Below, one piece after another: positions 49,534-59,012 of a stretch of DNA of 64,000 bases. The stretch is from positions 50,676-114,675 of the forward strand of contig DASUGU010000068.1 of NCBI GenBank assembly GCA_036273855.1, given 5' to 3'. The notes under the pieces were generated by a model. It was not told the origin of the DNA and did not search any database. It worked only from the letters and a program-made list of their open reading frames with translations. Positions within the stretch are counted from its first letter, which is position 1. Each line of letters opens with the position of its first letter. Source of the stretch: DATEPR01 sp036273855 (GTDB lineage: Bacteria; Actinomycetota; Actinomycetes; Mycobacteriales; Pseudonocardiaceae). The position numbers and the translations under genes are program-made.

Positions 49534-52410
49534 GTGACCCGACGCCTCCGCATCCGTGATCTGGCCGAACTGGCCGTGCCCGAGCAGCCGGCGATCTCCC
49601 CGGACGGCAGGCGGATCGCGTACGTGCTGCGCACCCAGGACACCACGGCCGACCGGCCGGCGCTCGGTCTGTGGTGGGTCCGCACCGACGGCGGCGAGCC
49701 GACCCGGCTCACCCAGGGGCAGCACGACTCGGCGCCCGCCTGGTCGCCGGACGGCACCCGGCTGGCGTTCCTGCGCGGCAGCGCGGACGGCCCGGCCCAG
49801 ATGTGGACACTGCCCGCCGACGGCGGCGAGCCCGAGGCCCGCACCACGCTGCCGATGGGCGCCGGGCAGCCCGTGTGGAGCTCGGACGGCGGCCGGATCG
49901 CCTTCACCGCGCCGGTGGACATCGCCGCCGACGACGGCGAGGACGATGCCGCCCGCGCCGCGCGGGCCAGTACGCCGCTCGTCGCCGACCGGCTGAACTA
50001 CCAGGCCGACGGCGTCGGTTTTCTGCGCACCGTCCGCACCCACCTGCACGTGCTGGACCTGGAGTCCGGCGAGTGCACGCAGGTGACCGAGGGCGACTGG
50101 CACGCGGGCGGACCCGCCTGGTCGCCGGACGGCACCCGGCTGGCGTTCGCCGCGGCCATGGCCGAGGACGCCGATCTCGACTACCGGTCCGGCGCCTACG
50201 TGGTGGACGTGACCACCGGGCACGGCCGCCCGGAGCTGGTGGGCTTCGCCGAGGACATCGCGAGCGCGGTCGACTGGACGGCGGACGGGTCGGCACTGCT
50301 GGTCGTCGGTGGCGACCGCCGGATGACCACGCCGGAAGGTCTGTTCCGCCTGCCGGTCACCGGCGCCGCCGCCGTTCCCCTCGCCGACCTGACCAACCTG
50401 GCCGGACCGTTGGACCGCAACGTGATGACGGGCGGAACGGCCTACCCCGGTGCGTTGCCCCGCCTGGTCGACGGTGGTGCCGACGTGCTGTTCTGCGCGC
50501 GCGACAGGGGATGCACCCACCTGTACCGGGTCGGCGTCGACGGTGGCGAGCCGCTGCTGGTGCTCGGTGGCGCGGACCGGGTGGTGTCCGGCATGTCGGT
50601 CGCCGGGTCCACCGCCGCCGTCCTGCTGGTCACCGGGACGTCGTTCGGTGAGGTGGCCACCGTCGACCTGGTGTCCGGCAAGGAAACCGTGCTCACCGCG
50701 CACGGCGCGAACGTGGTCGACGTCGACTGGTTCGTGCGTGAGTCCCGCGAGTTCACCATCTCCGACGGCACCCGGGTGGAGGCGTGGCTGATCCGCGACC
50801 CGGACCGCCCCGGCCCGCTGCCGACGCTGCTGGACGTGCACGGCGGCCCGCACAACGCGTGGAACGGCGCGGCCGACGAGATCCACCTGTACCACCAGGA
50901 GTTGGCCGCGCGGGGCTGGGCTGTGCTGCTGGTCAACCCGAGGGCCAGCGACGGGTACGGGAGCGAGTTCTTCGGCGCGACCGTCGGCGCGTGGGGCGAG
51001 GCCGACGCCAAGGACTTCCTGGAACCACTGGACGTCCTGGTCGCCGAGGGCGTGGCCGACCCGGGCCGGTTGGCCGTCGCCGGCTACAGCTACGGCGGCT
51101 ACATGACCTGCTACCTGACCGGCCACGACGACCGGTTCGCCGCCGCGGTCACCGGTGGGGTGGTGGCCGACCTGGTCAGCATGAGCGGCACATCGGACGC
51201 CGGGCACCTGCTCGCCGCGCTCGAACTGGAGGCCCTGCCGTGGCGCGACCCGAAGCGGCTGGCCGAACTGTCCCCGTGGACCAGAGTGGGCGACGTGCGC
51301 ACCCCGACCCTGATCATCCAGGGTGACGCGGACCTGCGCTGCCCGGTCGGCCAGGCCCAGCAGTGGCACACCGCGCTGCGCGAGCAGGGCGTGCCGACCC
51401 GGCTGGTGCTCTACCCGGGCGGCTCGCACCTGATGATCGTCAACGGCCCGCCGTCGCACCGGATCGACATCAACGAGCGGATCGTCGACTGGGTCACCCG
51501 CCACGCCGACGGTCACCGGCGGCCGCGGCTGGACGCCGGCCACTGGCAGCGGTGCCTGACCACGCTGGCCGGACGCCACCGCGTGCCCGGCGCCCAACTG
51601 GGCATCCTGCGGCTGGCCGAACCGGAGAACGAGCTGGTGCGGGCCGCGACCGGGGCGCTCAACCTGGACACCGGCGTGCCGGTCACCACCGACTCGGTGT
51701 TCCAGGTCGGCTCGATCACCAAGGTGTGGACCACGACGCTGGTCATGCAACTGGTCGACGACGGCACGCTCGACCTGGACGCCCCGGTCGCGGACGTGCT
51801 GCCCGAACTGCGGCTGACCGACCCGGACACGGCCAAGGGCGTCACGCTGCGGCACCTGCTCACCCACACCAGTGGCATCGACGGCGACGTCTTCACCGAC
51901 ACCGGCCGGGGCGACGACTGCCTGGCGCGCTACGTCGACGTGCTCGCCGACGCGGCGCAGAACCACCCGATGGGCGCCACCTGGTCGTACTGCAACTCGG
52001 GCTTCTCGCTAGCCGGCCGGGTCATCGAGAAGGTCACCGGCATGACCTGGGACGCCGTGCTGCGCGAACGGCTGGTCACCCCGCTTGGCCTGACCCACAC
52101 CGTCACGCTCCCCGAGGAGGCGTTGCTGCACAGCGCGGCGGTCGGTCACGTGACGCAGGGCGCCGAGCCGCCGACCAGGGCTCCGGTGTGGATGCTGGCC
52201 AGGTCGGCCGGTCCCGCCGGGCTGGTCACGTCGACCGTCGGTGACGTCCTCACCTTCGCCGCCCTGCACCTGACCGGAGGCCTGACCGCCGACGGCACCC
52301 GGCTGCTCGGTTCGCGGTCCGCCGAGGCCATGGCCGACAAGCAGGTCGACGTGCCGGACGAGGCCGGCAAGGGCCACTCGTGGGGACTGGGCTGGGCCCG
52401 GTTCGACTGA
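49534..52410 (+). CDS. S9 prolyl oligopeptidase-type peptidase fused to class C beta-lactamase domain, cut by in-frame TGA
   Basis: 958 codons to a TGA at 52408-52410. Residues about 10-390 form a WD40-like propeller; 400-655 are the S9 peptidase domain with Ser519 in GYSYGGYM, Asp in GDADLRCP and His in GGSHLMI. From about 665 a serine beta-lactamase-like domain follows: SITK (Ser727, Lys730) and Tyr819-x-Asn821 in WSYCNSG. The third motif HDG lies after the TGA. The frame stays open to 52902 with clear homology, so TGG to TGA (Trp in FDWSGH) is probable. AAGGAG precedes GTG at 49534. The peptidase half may still fold. Confidence 0.88.
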   Translation: MTRRLRIRDLAELAVPEQPAISPDGRRIAYVLRTQDTTADRPALGLWWVRTDGGEPTRLTQGQHDSAPAWSPDGTRLAFLRGSADGPAQMWTLPADGGEPEARTTLPMGAGQPVWSSDGGRIAFTAPVDIAADDGEDDAARAARASTPLVADRLNYQADGVGFLRTVRTHLHVLDLESGECTQVTEGDWHAGGPAWSPDGTRLAFAAAMAEDADLDYRSGAYVVDVTTGHGRPELVGFAEDIASAVDWTADGSALLVVGGDRRMTTPEGLFRLPVTGAAAVPLADLTNLAGPLDRNVMTGGTAYPGALPRLVDGGADVLFCARDRGCTHLYRVGVDGGEPLLVLGGADRVVSGMSVAGSTAAVLLVTGTSFGEVATVDLVSGKETVLTAHGANVVDVDWFVRESREFTISDGTRVEAWLIRDPDRPGPLPTLLDVHGGPHNAWNGAADEIHLYHQELAARGWAVLLVNPRASDGYGSEFFGATVGAWGEADAKDFLEPLDVLVAEGVADPGRLAVAGYSYGGYMTCYLTGHDDRFAAAVTGGVVADLVSMSGTSDAGHLLAALELEALPWRDPKRLAELSPWTRVGDVRTPTLIIQGDADLRCPVGQAQQWHTALREQGVPTRLVLYPGGSHLMIVNGPPSHRIDINERIVDWVTRHADGHRRPRLDAGHWQRCLTTLAGRHRVPGAQLGILRLAEPENELVRAATGALNLDTGVPVTTDSVFQVGSITKVWTTTLVMQLVDDGTLDLDAPVADVLPELRLTDPDTAKGVTLRHLLTHTSGIDGDVFTDTGRGDDCLARYVDVLADAAQNHPMGATWSYCNSGFSLAGRVIEKVTGMTWDAVLRERLVTPLGLTHTVTLPEEALLHSAAVGHVTQGAEPPTRAPVWMLARSAGPAGLVTSTVGDVLTFAALHLTGGLTADGTRLLGSRSAEAMADKQVDVPDEAGKGHSWGLGWARFD

Positions 52411-52902
52411 TCCGGCCACCGGCTGATCGGCCACGACGGCAACACCATCGGCCAGTCCGCGTTCCTGCGCCTGCTGCCCGAACAGGGGCTGGCGGTGGCA
52501 CTGCTCACCAACGGTGGCAACGCCAACGACCTGTACCAGGACCTGTACCAGGAGATCTTCGCCGAGGTGGCCGGCGTCGACATGCCGGCACCGCTGACCC
52601 CGTCCGCCGACCCGGAGACCACCGACCTCACGCCGTGGCTGGGCACCTACGAGCGGGCAGGCGGCCGCATCGAGATCGCCACCGGCGAGGACGGGCCGAG
52701 GATGCGCACCACGGTCACCGGCCCGATGGCCGAACTGGACGACGACCCCACCCAGGAGTACACCCTGGTCCCGGTCGCGCCCGACCTGTACGCGTACCGG
52801 CGGCCGGGCACCCAGACCTGGATCCCGGTGTTCTTCCACACGCTGCCCAACGGCGCCCGCTACCTGTTCCAGGCCCGCCGCGCCACACCGAAGGTGGTCT
52901 GA
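52411..52902 (+). pseudogene. Detached 3' part of the S9/beta-lactamase fusion
   Basis: Same frame as the preceding gene. It encodes the rest of the beta-lactamase-type domain, including HDGNTIGQSAFLRLLPEQGLAVALLTNGG with the third active-site motif (codons 967-969 counted from 49534), and a C-terminal lipocalin-like extension. There is no ribosome site or credible start near its beginning; a GTG at 52495 lies after the motif. It would be made only by readthrough of the TGA. Confidence 0.75.
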
Positions 52903-52905
52903 CCG

Positions 52906-53370
52906 ATGTCCCTGCCCCATGTGGTTCCACCGGGCGGCGGCGAGCGTCTCGTCGCCGGCCCGGTGGTGAACCGGGTCCTGGAGGACGGCAGTCACACCGG
53001 TCAGCGCCTCGGGGTCATGGAGGGCAGCCTGCCGCCCGGCTGGTCCGGGCCGCCGCCGCACGTGCACCGCGAGCACGAGGAGACTTTCTACGTGGTGCGC
53101 GGTGCCGTGCGGTTCACCTCCGGCCCGGCCGAGTACGTGCTCACCGAGGGCGGGTTGTTCACCGCGCCGATCGGTGTGCCGCATGGTTTCGGCAACGCGT
53201 CGGCCGACGAACCGGCTCAGCTCCTCGTCACGGTGTCGCCGCAGCGCTACGTCGACTACTTCCCTGAACTGGAGCGGTTGCGGCCGGGTCCGGACGGGCT
53301 GCTGGACCCGGCCGAGATCGGCGCGCTCATGGCCCGCTACGCCACCGAGCCGTACCCGCCGGTCGGTTGA
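52906..53370 (+). CDS. Cupin-domain protein
   Basis: 154 residues with one cupin barrel. Motif 1 reads PPHVHREHEETFYVVRGAVRF (two His and Glu as metal ligands) and motif 2 FTAPIGVPHGFGNAS. Substrate unknown. It begins four bases after the frame of the peptidase fusion closes, so it was probably co-transcribed with that gene. Confidence 0.87.
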   Translation: MSLPHVVPPGGGERLVAGPVVNRVLEDGSHTGQRLGVMEGSLPPGWSGPPPHVHREHEETFYVVRGAVRFTSGPAEYVLTEGGLFTAPIGVPHGFGNASADEPAQLLVTVSPQRYVDYFPELERLRPGPDGLLDPAEIGALMARYATEPYPPVG

Positions 53371-54045
53371 TCAGCCGGCGACGGCGGTCGTGATCAACGC
53401 GGTCACGTCGTCCGGGTGGGACACCATGGCGACGTGGCTGGAGGCCAGCTCGACGGTGGTCGCGCCCATGCGGCCGGCGAACAGGCGCTCGGCGTCCGGC
53501 GGGATGGCCTCGTCGTGCGCGGCGACCAGGAACCACGACGGGTGCGACTTCCACGCCGGCACGCCCATCACGTCGTTGAACGCGGCCAGGGGCAGCGGCT
53601 GTTGCACCGCGTACATCACCTTCGCCCGGACCGGGTCGACATCGGCGGCGAAGTGGTGCACGAAGTCGTCCTCGGACAGCCACGCGAAGCCCTGCGCGTC
53701 GGTGATCATGTGCTGGAGCGCGGGCGTCACCGGGCCGGTGGCCAGCAACCCGCCCAGCGACTCGCCCTCGTCGATGCCGAACGCGGCGATGTAGACCAGC
53801 GCGATGACGTTCGGCGCGTCCGTGCCCAGCGCGGTCACGATCTGACCGCCGTAGGAGTGACCGGCGAGGACGGTGGGACCGTCCTGCATCCGCAGCACCT
53901 GACGCAGCCGGGCAACGTCGTGGGCGAGCGACGTCAACGGGAACTGTGGTGCGGTGACGCGGTGACCGCGGGCCTGCAGGCGCTCGATGACGCCACTCCA
54001 GCACGAACCGTCGGCCCACGCGCCGTGGACGAGAACGATGTTCAT
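53371..54045 (-). CDS. Alpha/beta hydrolase
   Basis: 224-residue hydrolase with oxyanion HGAW, nucleophile elbow AGHSYGGQ, acid near AHDEAIP and His in SSHVAMVSHP. This small type (HGAWADGSCW) resembles plant-type esterases common in actinomycetes. The ATG at 54045 is clear. It abuts the convergent cupin gene with no gap. Confidence 0.9.
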   Translation of the reverse strand: MNIVLVHGAWADGSCWSGVIERLQARGHRVTAPQFPLTSLAHDVARLRQVLRMQDGPTVLAGHSYGGQIVTALGTDAPNVIALVYIAAFGIDEGESLGGLLATGPVTPALQHMITDAQGFAWLSEDDFVHHFAADVDPVRAKVMYAVQQPLPLAAFNDVMGVPAWKSHPSWFLVAAHDEAIPPDAERLFAGRMGATTVELASSHVAMVSHPDDVTALITTAVAG

Positions 54046-54355
54046 CTCCGGACCCCCTCTTGTCTGGTGTGCTCCGGATCGTGCCCGGGTTGCACGACCC
54101 GCGCCATTCCACGCAGGCCACCCGGCGACGGCGACGTCGACCTTGTGGGGGAGTGTGAGAGTTCGTGGCCAGATGACGTTTTCTGGTCAGATCAAGGCGA
54201 TTCCCGGTTCATTGGTGCCGCCGCGTATGGAAAATGCCTGCTGTGAGGGGTCGCGCTGGGCTGACTCCACTGTGTCAGCCGTGACTACCCGAGTTGATGC
54301 AGCAAGCCGGGCCGAGCGGCACGGGCCGAAAATGCGATCCAGGGGTCAATCAGAA
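54046..54355. other. 310-base intergenic region
   Basis: No gene is seen. It holds direct repeats TGGCCAGAT (54166-54174) and TGGTCAGAT (54184-54192), possibly a regulator site for the hydrolase, and the hairpin at 54259-54280. Confidence 0.5.
54259..54280 (-). terminator. Possible terminator hairpin
   Basis: GGCTGAC (54259-54265) and GTCAGCC (54274-54280) are perfect inverted repeats with an eight-base loop, 76 bases past the end of the prenyltransferase-like gene. There is no T-run. Confidence 0.35.
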
Positions 54356-55228
54356 TCACCCGGCGGCCGAGGGCAGTCGGCCGTTGGCGTGCAGGGCGAG
54401 CAGCGCCCGCAGGGTGATCAGGCCGCGCCATTCGGTGGCCTGGCCCGGCGCCCACGCCGCCCAGTCGAAGTGCCAGCCGCCGTCGGTGTCCTGGCTCGCC
54501 TCGAGTTCGTCCAGGCACGCCGCGATCTGGTCGTCGGTGAACAGCGCGCGGCTGCGGGAGTGCGGCTGGGGGGACAGGGTCAGGGCGGTGAGGTGCTCGT
54601 CGGCGTTGCCACCGGCCACCGGCAGCGAGCCGTCGGGACGCAGTAGCGGCCGCAACGTCTCGATCACCTCGGTCACGCGGTCGGCGTCTGGCGTGCGGTC
54701 GAGGAAGTTCAGGGCGAACTTCACCGTGTAGCCACCCAGGTCGTCGGGCTTGCCCAACTCGCGCCAGCACCAGTCGGTGGCCCGGTCCAGCCAGGCGTTC
54801 CGCACCCCGGCCGCGGTGAGCAGGCCGGCCACGCCGAACGTGACGTGGGAGGCGCCGCCGGGGGCCATCCACGGGGCCAGCGGGTAGGCCGTCGCGGAGG
54901 GCAGCACGAACGGCACGCCACCGTCGGCGCAGGCCACACCGGCGAACCAGTCGGCCACGTCGGCCAGCGGATCGTGCAGCGCGCCGACCTCCTCCAGGAC
55001 TTCCAGCGCGTGCATCGCGGCGGTGGTCTCGCTGAGCGGGCCGCGCGCGTCGGGCTCCAGGGCGTGGCCGTAGCCGCCGTCCGGATTGCGGTAGGCGGCC
55101 AGCGCGGTGAGCACCGGCGCGACGGGCGCGTCGTGCAGCAGCACGGCGGCGCGGTGCAGGTCCAGCAGTCGGGCACTGGTGAGGAGAAACCGCTCTGCGG
55201 CGGTCACATCGACAGTCACGGCCGCCAC
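54356..55228 (-). CDS. Prenyltransferase/squalene-cyclase-repeat fold protein
   Basis: 290 residues forming an alpha/alpha barrel. Two QW-like repeats are seen: NPDGGYGHALEPDARGP near residue 48 and DTDGGWHFDWAAW near 257. There is no DxDD or zinc site, so it is not an obvious cyclase or prenyltransferase. The family is a conserved actinobacterial hypothetical group. Confidence 0.7.
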   Translation of the reverse strand: MAAVTVDVTAAERFLLTSARLLDLHRAAVLLHDAPVAPVLTALAAYRNPDGGYGHALEPDARGPLSETTAAMHALEVLEEVGALHDPLADVADWFAGVACADGGVPFVLPSATAYPLAPWMAPGGASHVTFGVAGLLTAAGVRNAWLDRATDWCWRELGKPDDLGGYTVKFALNFLDRTPDADRVTEVIETLRPLLRPDGSLPVAGGNADEHLTALTLSPQPHSRSRALFTDDQIAACLDELEASQDTDGGWHFDWAAWAPGQATEWRGLITLRALLALHANGRLPSAAG

Positions 55229-55262
55229 GTTAGGAGCGCCCCGGCGCCGGGTCTTCCGGAAA

Positions 55263-55976
55263 TCAGACAGCGCCGAAGCCGGCCAGGTAGCGCGTCGCCG
55301 TGGTGCCGGTGAGGGCGCGGACCTCGTCGCTCATGTGCGACTGGGTGGCGTACCCGGCGTCCAGCGCCCGGTCGGCCAGCTGACCGGGGTGCGGTCGGGT
55401 GAGCCTGCGCAGCCGCAGCACCCGCGCCAGCAGCTTGGGGGAGTAGCCGACGGCGTCGACCGTCCGCCGGTGCAGGTGCCGCTCGCTGACCCCCAGGACG
55501 TCGGCCACCGACGCCACCCGGGCATCCGGGCGGTCCAGGATGCGAGCTGCCGCTGTGACCAGCGGATCCGGCGTGACGTGCCGGGTGCGCACGGCGTCGG
55601 CGAGCAGGTCGAGCCGCGCGGCGGCCGGCGTCGCGGCGAGTTGGTCGACCAGGCGGTGTCCGGCGGGCCCGAGCAGTTCGAGTGCGTCGACCTCCTGGTC
55701 GCGGAGCTCGGCCGCCGGCAGCCGCACGAAGGCGCCCGCCGCGCCCGGTCGCAGCCGGATGCCGGTGATCGGCTGTCCGCCGGGCAGCAGCACGGTGCGC
55801 GGTCCGGTGTCCGGTCCGGCGACGACCAGCTCGCCGCCCCGCAGCCAGATCAGGTCGACACAGCCGTCCGGCACGATCAACTGCCGCCACGGCGCCGGGG
55901 ACTCCTGCTCCCACACGCACGCCACCACCGCCCGCAGATCGGTGGGCGGCGGCAGCTCGCGATACGAGACGGCCAT
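55263..55976 (-). CDS. AraC-family regulator
   Basis: 237 residues. The N-terminal cupin-like domain (WRQLIVPDGCVDLIWLRGGELVVAGPD) is the DUF6597 type, and the C-terminal AraC HTH reads VASVADVLGVSERHLHRRTVDAVGYSPKLLARVLRL and ADRALDAGYATQSHMSDEVRALTG. An in-frame GTG three bases upstream is equivalent. It follows the lipocalin-like gene at a 15-base gap and may be co-transcribed with it. Confidence 0.9.
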   Translation of the reverse strand: MAVSYRELPPPTDLRAVVACVWEQESPAPWRQLIVPDGCVDLIWLRGGELVVAGPDTGPRTVLLPGGQPITGIRLRPGAAGAFVRLPAAELRDQEVDALELLGPAGHRLVDQLAATPAAARLDLLADAVRTRHVTPDPLVTAAARILDRPDARVASVADVLGVSERHLHRRTVDAVGYSPKLLARVLRLRRLTRPHPGQLADRALDAGYATQSHMSDEVRALTGTTATRYLAGFGAV

Positions 55977-55991
55977 CACGTGCCAGGATAG

Positions 55992-56432
55992 TCAGTCCCT
56001 CGGCGGTGCCCAGACGATGCGGACCTGTCCCCAGGTGGTGTCCGCGTCCAGGACCAGCTTCGACCCCTCGAAGCGGTAGTGCCGGACCTGGTCGGTGCCG
56101 GCGAGATTGGGGAACCAGCCGCCGAGGATGTGGTGGGTCACGATCTCGGCGTCGGTGTCGATGCCGAACGTGCCGAAGTAGCCGAAATAACCGGGCCACG
56201 CGGCGCATTTCTCGTCGGCGGCGGCCACCTGCCAGTCGTCGCTGGCGAACCGCGGCTGGTTGACCCGCACCAACTGGGCCGACACCCGACCCGAGGCGTC
56301 ATAGCTCAACTGGCCGATGGCGTCCGGCCCCAGCGGGTAACCGACGGAGCCGTCCGAACCGATCGACTGCCAGGCCACCAGCCGCCAGGCGCCCAGCAAC
56401 CGGGCACGCACGTCGTCCTGTGTCATGGTCAT
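55992..56432 (-). CDS. Lipocalin-like domain protein
   Basis: 146-residue single-domain lipocalin-like protein (LLGAWRLVAWQSIGSDGSVGYPLGPDAIGQLSYDASGRVSAQL). It has no signal peptide. The fold suggests binding of a small hydrophobic molecule; role unknown. Members of this family often sit beside regulators in actinomycetes, as here. Confidence 0.8.
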   Translation of the reverse strand: MTMTQDDVRARLLGAWRLVAWQSIGSDGSVGYPLGPDAIGQLSYDASGRVSAQLVRVNQPRFASDDWQVAAADEKCAAWPGYFGYFGTFGIDTDAEIVTHHILGGWFPNLAGTDQVRHYRFEGSKLVLDADTTWGQVRIVWAPPRD

Positions 56433-56474
56433 GTCCGGTAGACGCCCGGCGACGCGGATTCGTGAGATACCGGT

Positions 56475-57227
56475 TCAGATCGCCGCGACGACCAGCTCCG
56501 GATGGCTCATCGGCAGCAGGTGGTCGGCGCCCGGGACGACGGTCAGGGTGGCGTCGGGCAGTGCGGCCGCCACCGCGCGGACACAGTCGGCCACCATGGG
56601 GTCGTCATGCTCGCCCAGCAGCAGCCGGGTGGGTGTGGTGATCTCGCCCAGCCGCTCGAAGATCGGCGGGTCGGCCTGCTCGTACTCGCCGATGGCCAGC
56701 ATCGCGTCGACCGCGTCCTCGATCACGGCCCTGGCGGCCGGCCCGGGGTCGGCGGCGGCCCAGGTCCGCAGGCCCAGCTCGACTAGGCCGGCCCGGTCGC
56801 CCGCTTCGTACAGCGCCATGAACCGGGGCCCGTAGTCGGTGGCGGGCCACGGATAGCCGTCCACGCCGGGCGCGATCAGGACCAGCCGCTCGACCCGCCG
56901 CGGGTGGTCCAGTGCGAGGCCGAGTGCCGCCGCGCCGCCACCGCTGTGGCCCACCAGGATCACCCGGTCGACCGCCAACCGGTCCAGCACGGCCAGCAGG
57001 TCCGCACGCCACGTGAACGCCGACGCCGGTGGCGGTGACTGGCCGTAGGCCCGGTTGTCGTAGCGGATGGTCCGACGCGTGCCGGACAGCCGGTCGACCA
57101 CGCCGTCCCACGCGGCCGAGTTGGCCCAGCCCGCGTGCACCAGCACCACCGGCGGGTCCGCGCCCGGACGGTCGTCGAGCCAGATGTCGGTGCCGCCCAC
57201 GTCAACCAGACCTGCCACGGCCAGCAT
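56475..57227 (-). CDS. Alpha/beta hydrolase
   Basis: 250 residues: oxyanion VHAGWANS, Ser elbow VGHSGGGAAA, acid in GEHDDPMV and His in GADHLLPM. It looks like the epoxide-hydrolase/haloperoxidase branch. The ATG at 57227 was preferred; the frame runs on upstream but without homology. Confidence 0.88.
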   Translation of the reverse strand: MLAVAGLVDVGGTDIWLDDRPGADPPVVLVHAGWANSAAWDGVVDRLSGTRRTIRYDNRAYGQSPPPASAFTWRADLLAVLDRLAVDRVILVGHSGGGAAALGLALDHPRRVERLVLIAPGVDGYPWPATDYGPRFMALYEAGDRAGLVELGLRTWAAADPGPAARAVIEDAVDAMLAIGEYEQADPPIFERLGEITTPTRLLLGEHDDPMVADCVRAVAAALPDATLTVVPGADHLLPMSHPELVVAAI

Positions 57228-57280
57228 GCTAGTGCTGTTCCCATGAATGTCGCCCTGGATCGGGACGACACACCGGTCAG

Positions 57281-58603
57281 CTACGGCGGCGCGACGTCCA
57301 CCACCCTGACGTCCTGGCCGAGCAACTCCGTTGGTGGACTCGTCGGGAGATCCCTGTTGTGGCGGATGGGCCCGGCGAACAGCACCAGAGCGGCCCCGAA
57401 CAACGTCGCGGTGGCGATCCACAGACCGTTGCGAGGTCCGACGACGGTACCGAGGATGCCGGCCAGGATGGCACCGAGCGGGATCACTCCACGGCTGACG
57501 GCCTGGACGCTGGCCGTGATCCGGCCGAGTAGCGGTGCGGGACAATAGCTTTGCTGAAAGCTGCGGGCGATGATGTTGGTGACGACGAGGCCCGCCGACA
57601 CGACGGTGCCACCGACGGCGAACAGCGCGAGTCGTGCGCCCGGGCCGGTGAGGGGAATGAGCAGCCCGAACGGCGTGGTGCCCAAGGAGCACAGCATCAC
57701 CCCGCGGGCGGAGCCGATCCGACGGATGACGGCGCCGGTGACGAAGGCGCCACAGACTCCGCCGACACCGATGATCGCCAGCATGAGGCCGACGGTTCCG
57801 GAACTGACTCCGACCACTCGTACCAGGAACACCACTTCCAGCGTATGCCATCCGGTGAGCGCGAGATTTCCCATGGCGGAGAACACCGCGAGGGCACGCA
57901 GGTACCGATCACCCATGACCAACCGCAGCCCGGCGCCGATCTCGGCAACCATGTTCGTGGCCGAGTGGCGGGGTCGGGACGGAGGTTCGCGACGCTCGAT
58001 GACGAGCAGGCAGACCGCTGACACCACGTAGGTGGCCGCATCGGCCAACAGACCGGCGGCGGCGCCGACCACCTGGGCGAGCAGCCCGGCGATCCCCGGC
58101 CCGGCGATCTGGGCGGCGGACCGGCTGCCGGCCAGTTTCACGTTGCCCTCGACCAGTTCCGTCGAGGACACCATCGTGGGCAGGAATGCGACATACGCCG
58201 TGGAGAACAGCATGGACGACGCGCCGACGAGCAGCGCGACCGCCACCAGTTGACCGACCGTCAGTACGCCGAACCACGTCGCGACGGGCACGCTGAGCAG
58301 CACCAGCATGGAGACGGCGTCACACGCCATCATCAACCTCCGCCGGCGAACGCGGTCCACCCATGCGCCGGCCACCAGGCCCGGACCCAACCAGGGCAGC
58401 CACGCGGAGGCGGACAGGACTCCGACGGTGAACGTGCTCGCGTGCACGACAGTGATGGCCACCAGCGGCAAGGCCACTGTGGTCACGGCGTCGCCGACGC
58501 TGCTGGTGGTCTCGCCGATCCAGAGCAGCCGAAAATCACGATGCCGCCACAACCCACCCCGTCGACGATCGTCACCCACACGTCCTCCTCCCAGCAGGCC
58601 CAT
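57281..58603 (-). CDS. MFS transporter (EntS-like exporter type)
   Basis: 440 residues with about twelve helices. Segments such as FRLLWIGETTSSVGDAVTTVALPLVAI and VDRVRRRRLMMACDAVSM (the loop 2-3 motif) match the MFS_3/enterobactin-exporter type used for drug and siderophore efflux. It lies 15 bases after the XRE gene on the same strand, so the two probably form an operon. Confidence 0.9.
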   Translation of the reverse strand: MGLLGGGRVGDDRRRGGLWRHRDFRLLWIGETTSSVGDAVTTVALPLVAITVVHASTFTVGVLSASAWLPWLGPGLVAGAWVDRVRRRRLMMACDAVSMLVLLSVPVATWFGVLTVGQLVAVALLVGASSMLFSTAYVAFLPTMVSSTELVEGNVKLAGSRSAAQIAGPGIAGLLAQVVGAAAGLLADAATYVVSAVCLLVIERREPPSRPRHSATNMVAEIGAGLRLVMGDRYLRALAVFSAMGNLALTGWHTLEVVFLVRVVGVSSGTVGLMLAIIGVGGVCGAFVTGAVIRRIGSARGVMLCSLGTTPFGLLIPLTGPGARLALFAVGGTVVSAGLVVTNIIARSFQQSYCPAPLLGRITASVQAVSRGVIPLGAILAGILGTVVGPRNGLWIATATLFGAALVLFAGPIRHNRDLPTSPPTELLGQDVRVVDVAPP

Positions 58604-58618
58604 GACGTTCGACGACGC

Positions 58619-58996
58619 TCACCCTGTGCCGTGGTTGTGGGGCTTGTTCCCGCGTGAGCGCTCAGCCGCCGCTCGACGGATCCTGGCCTGAGCAGCCCGA
58701 CGAGCCTCGTCGTCGCGGGCCGTCGGCCGCGGGTCCGCGAACTGCTCATCCATGGCGAGCAGGATCTCGTCCGTGCCGGGGTGGCGCACCAACCGCACGC
58801 GCAACTCGAACCCGGCCGCGCCCACCAGCCGACGCAGAGTCGGCAGCGAAGGCTGACGGAGGTCCCGTTCGTAGGCCGAGACCATCGTTCTGGGCACCCC
58901 GGCACGAGCCGCCAGCTCGGACTGACTGACGCCCACTCGCTCACGTGCGGATCGCAGCAGCTCAGCGGCGGTCGACGCGTCCCACTCAGCGCTCAC
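58619..58996 (-). CDS. XRE-family HTH regulator
   Basis: 125 residues. The Cro/C1-type HTH is at about 15-42 (RVGVSQSELAARAGVPRTMVSAYERDLRQPSLPTL) and the C-terminal tail is charged and Arg-rich. The GTG at 58996 is placed seven bases past a TACAAT -10, so the mRNA is predicted leaderless. A palindrome covers the -10, which points to autoregulation and control of the MFS exporter gene behind it. Confidence 0.85.
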   Translation of the reverse strand: MSAEWDASTAAELLRSARERVGVSQSELAARAGVPRTMVSAYERDLRQPSLPTLRRLVGAAGFELRVRLVRHPGTDEILLAMDEQFADPRPTARDDEARRAAQARIRRAAAERSRGNKPHNHGTG

Positions 58997-59012
58997 GAAC
59001 ACAATTGTATTC
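58997..59012 (-). promoter_or_regulatory. Promoter/operator of the XRE-MFS operon
   Basis: A 16-bp palindrome with one mismatched pair (GAACACAATTGTATTC) covers the minus-strand -10 TACAAT (59009-59004). A TTGCGC -35 lies at 59031-59026 with a 16-base spacer. Confidence 0.65.

Noticed and set aside
48637..51966. Very long minus-strand open frame (over 1,100 codons) opposite the MFS and peptidase genes
   Set aside because: It is antisense to two well-recognised genes and its translation is low-complexity Arg/Gly/Val; long antisense frames are common in such GC-rich DNA.
52408..52410. TGA read as selenocysteine
   Set aside because: The position matches a Trp codon in homologous motifs, no hairpin typical of a bacterial SECIS was seen just after it, and these enzymes have no known selenoproteins.
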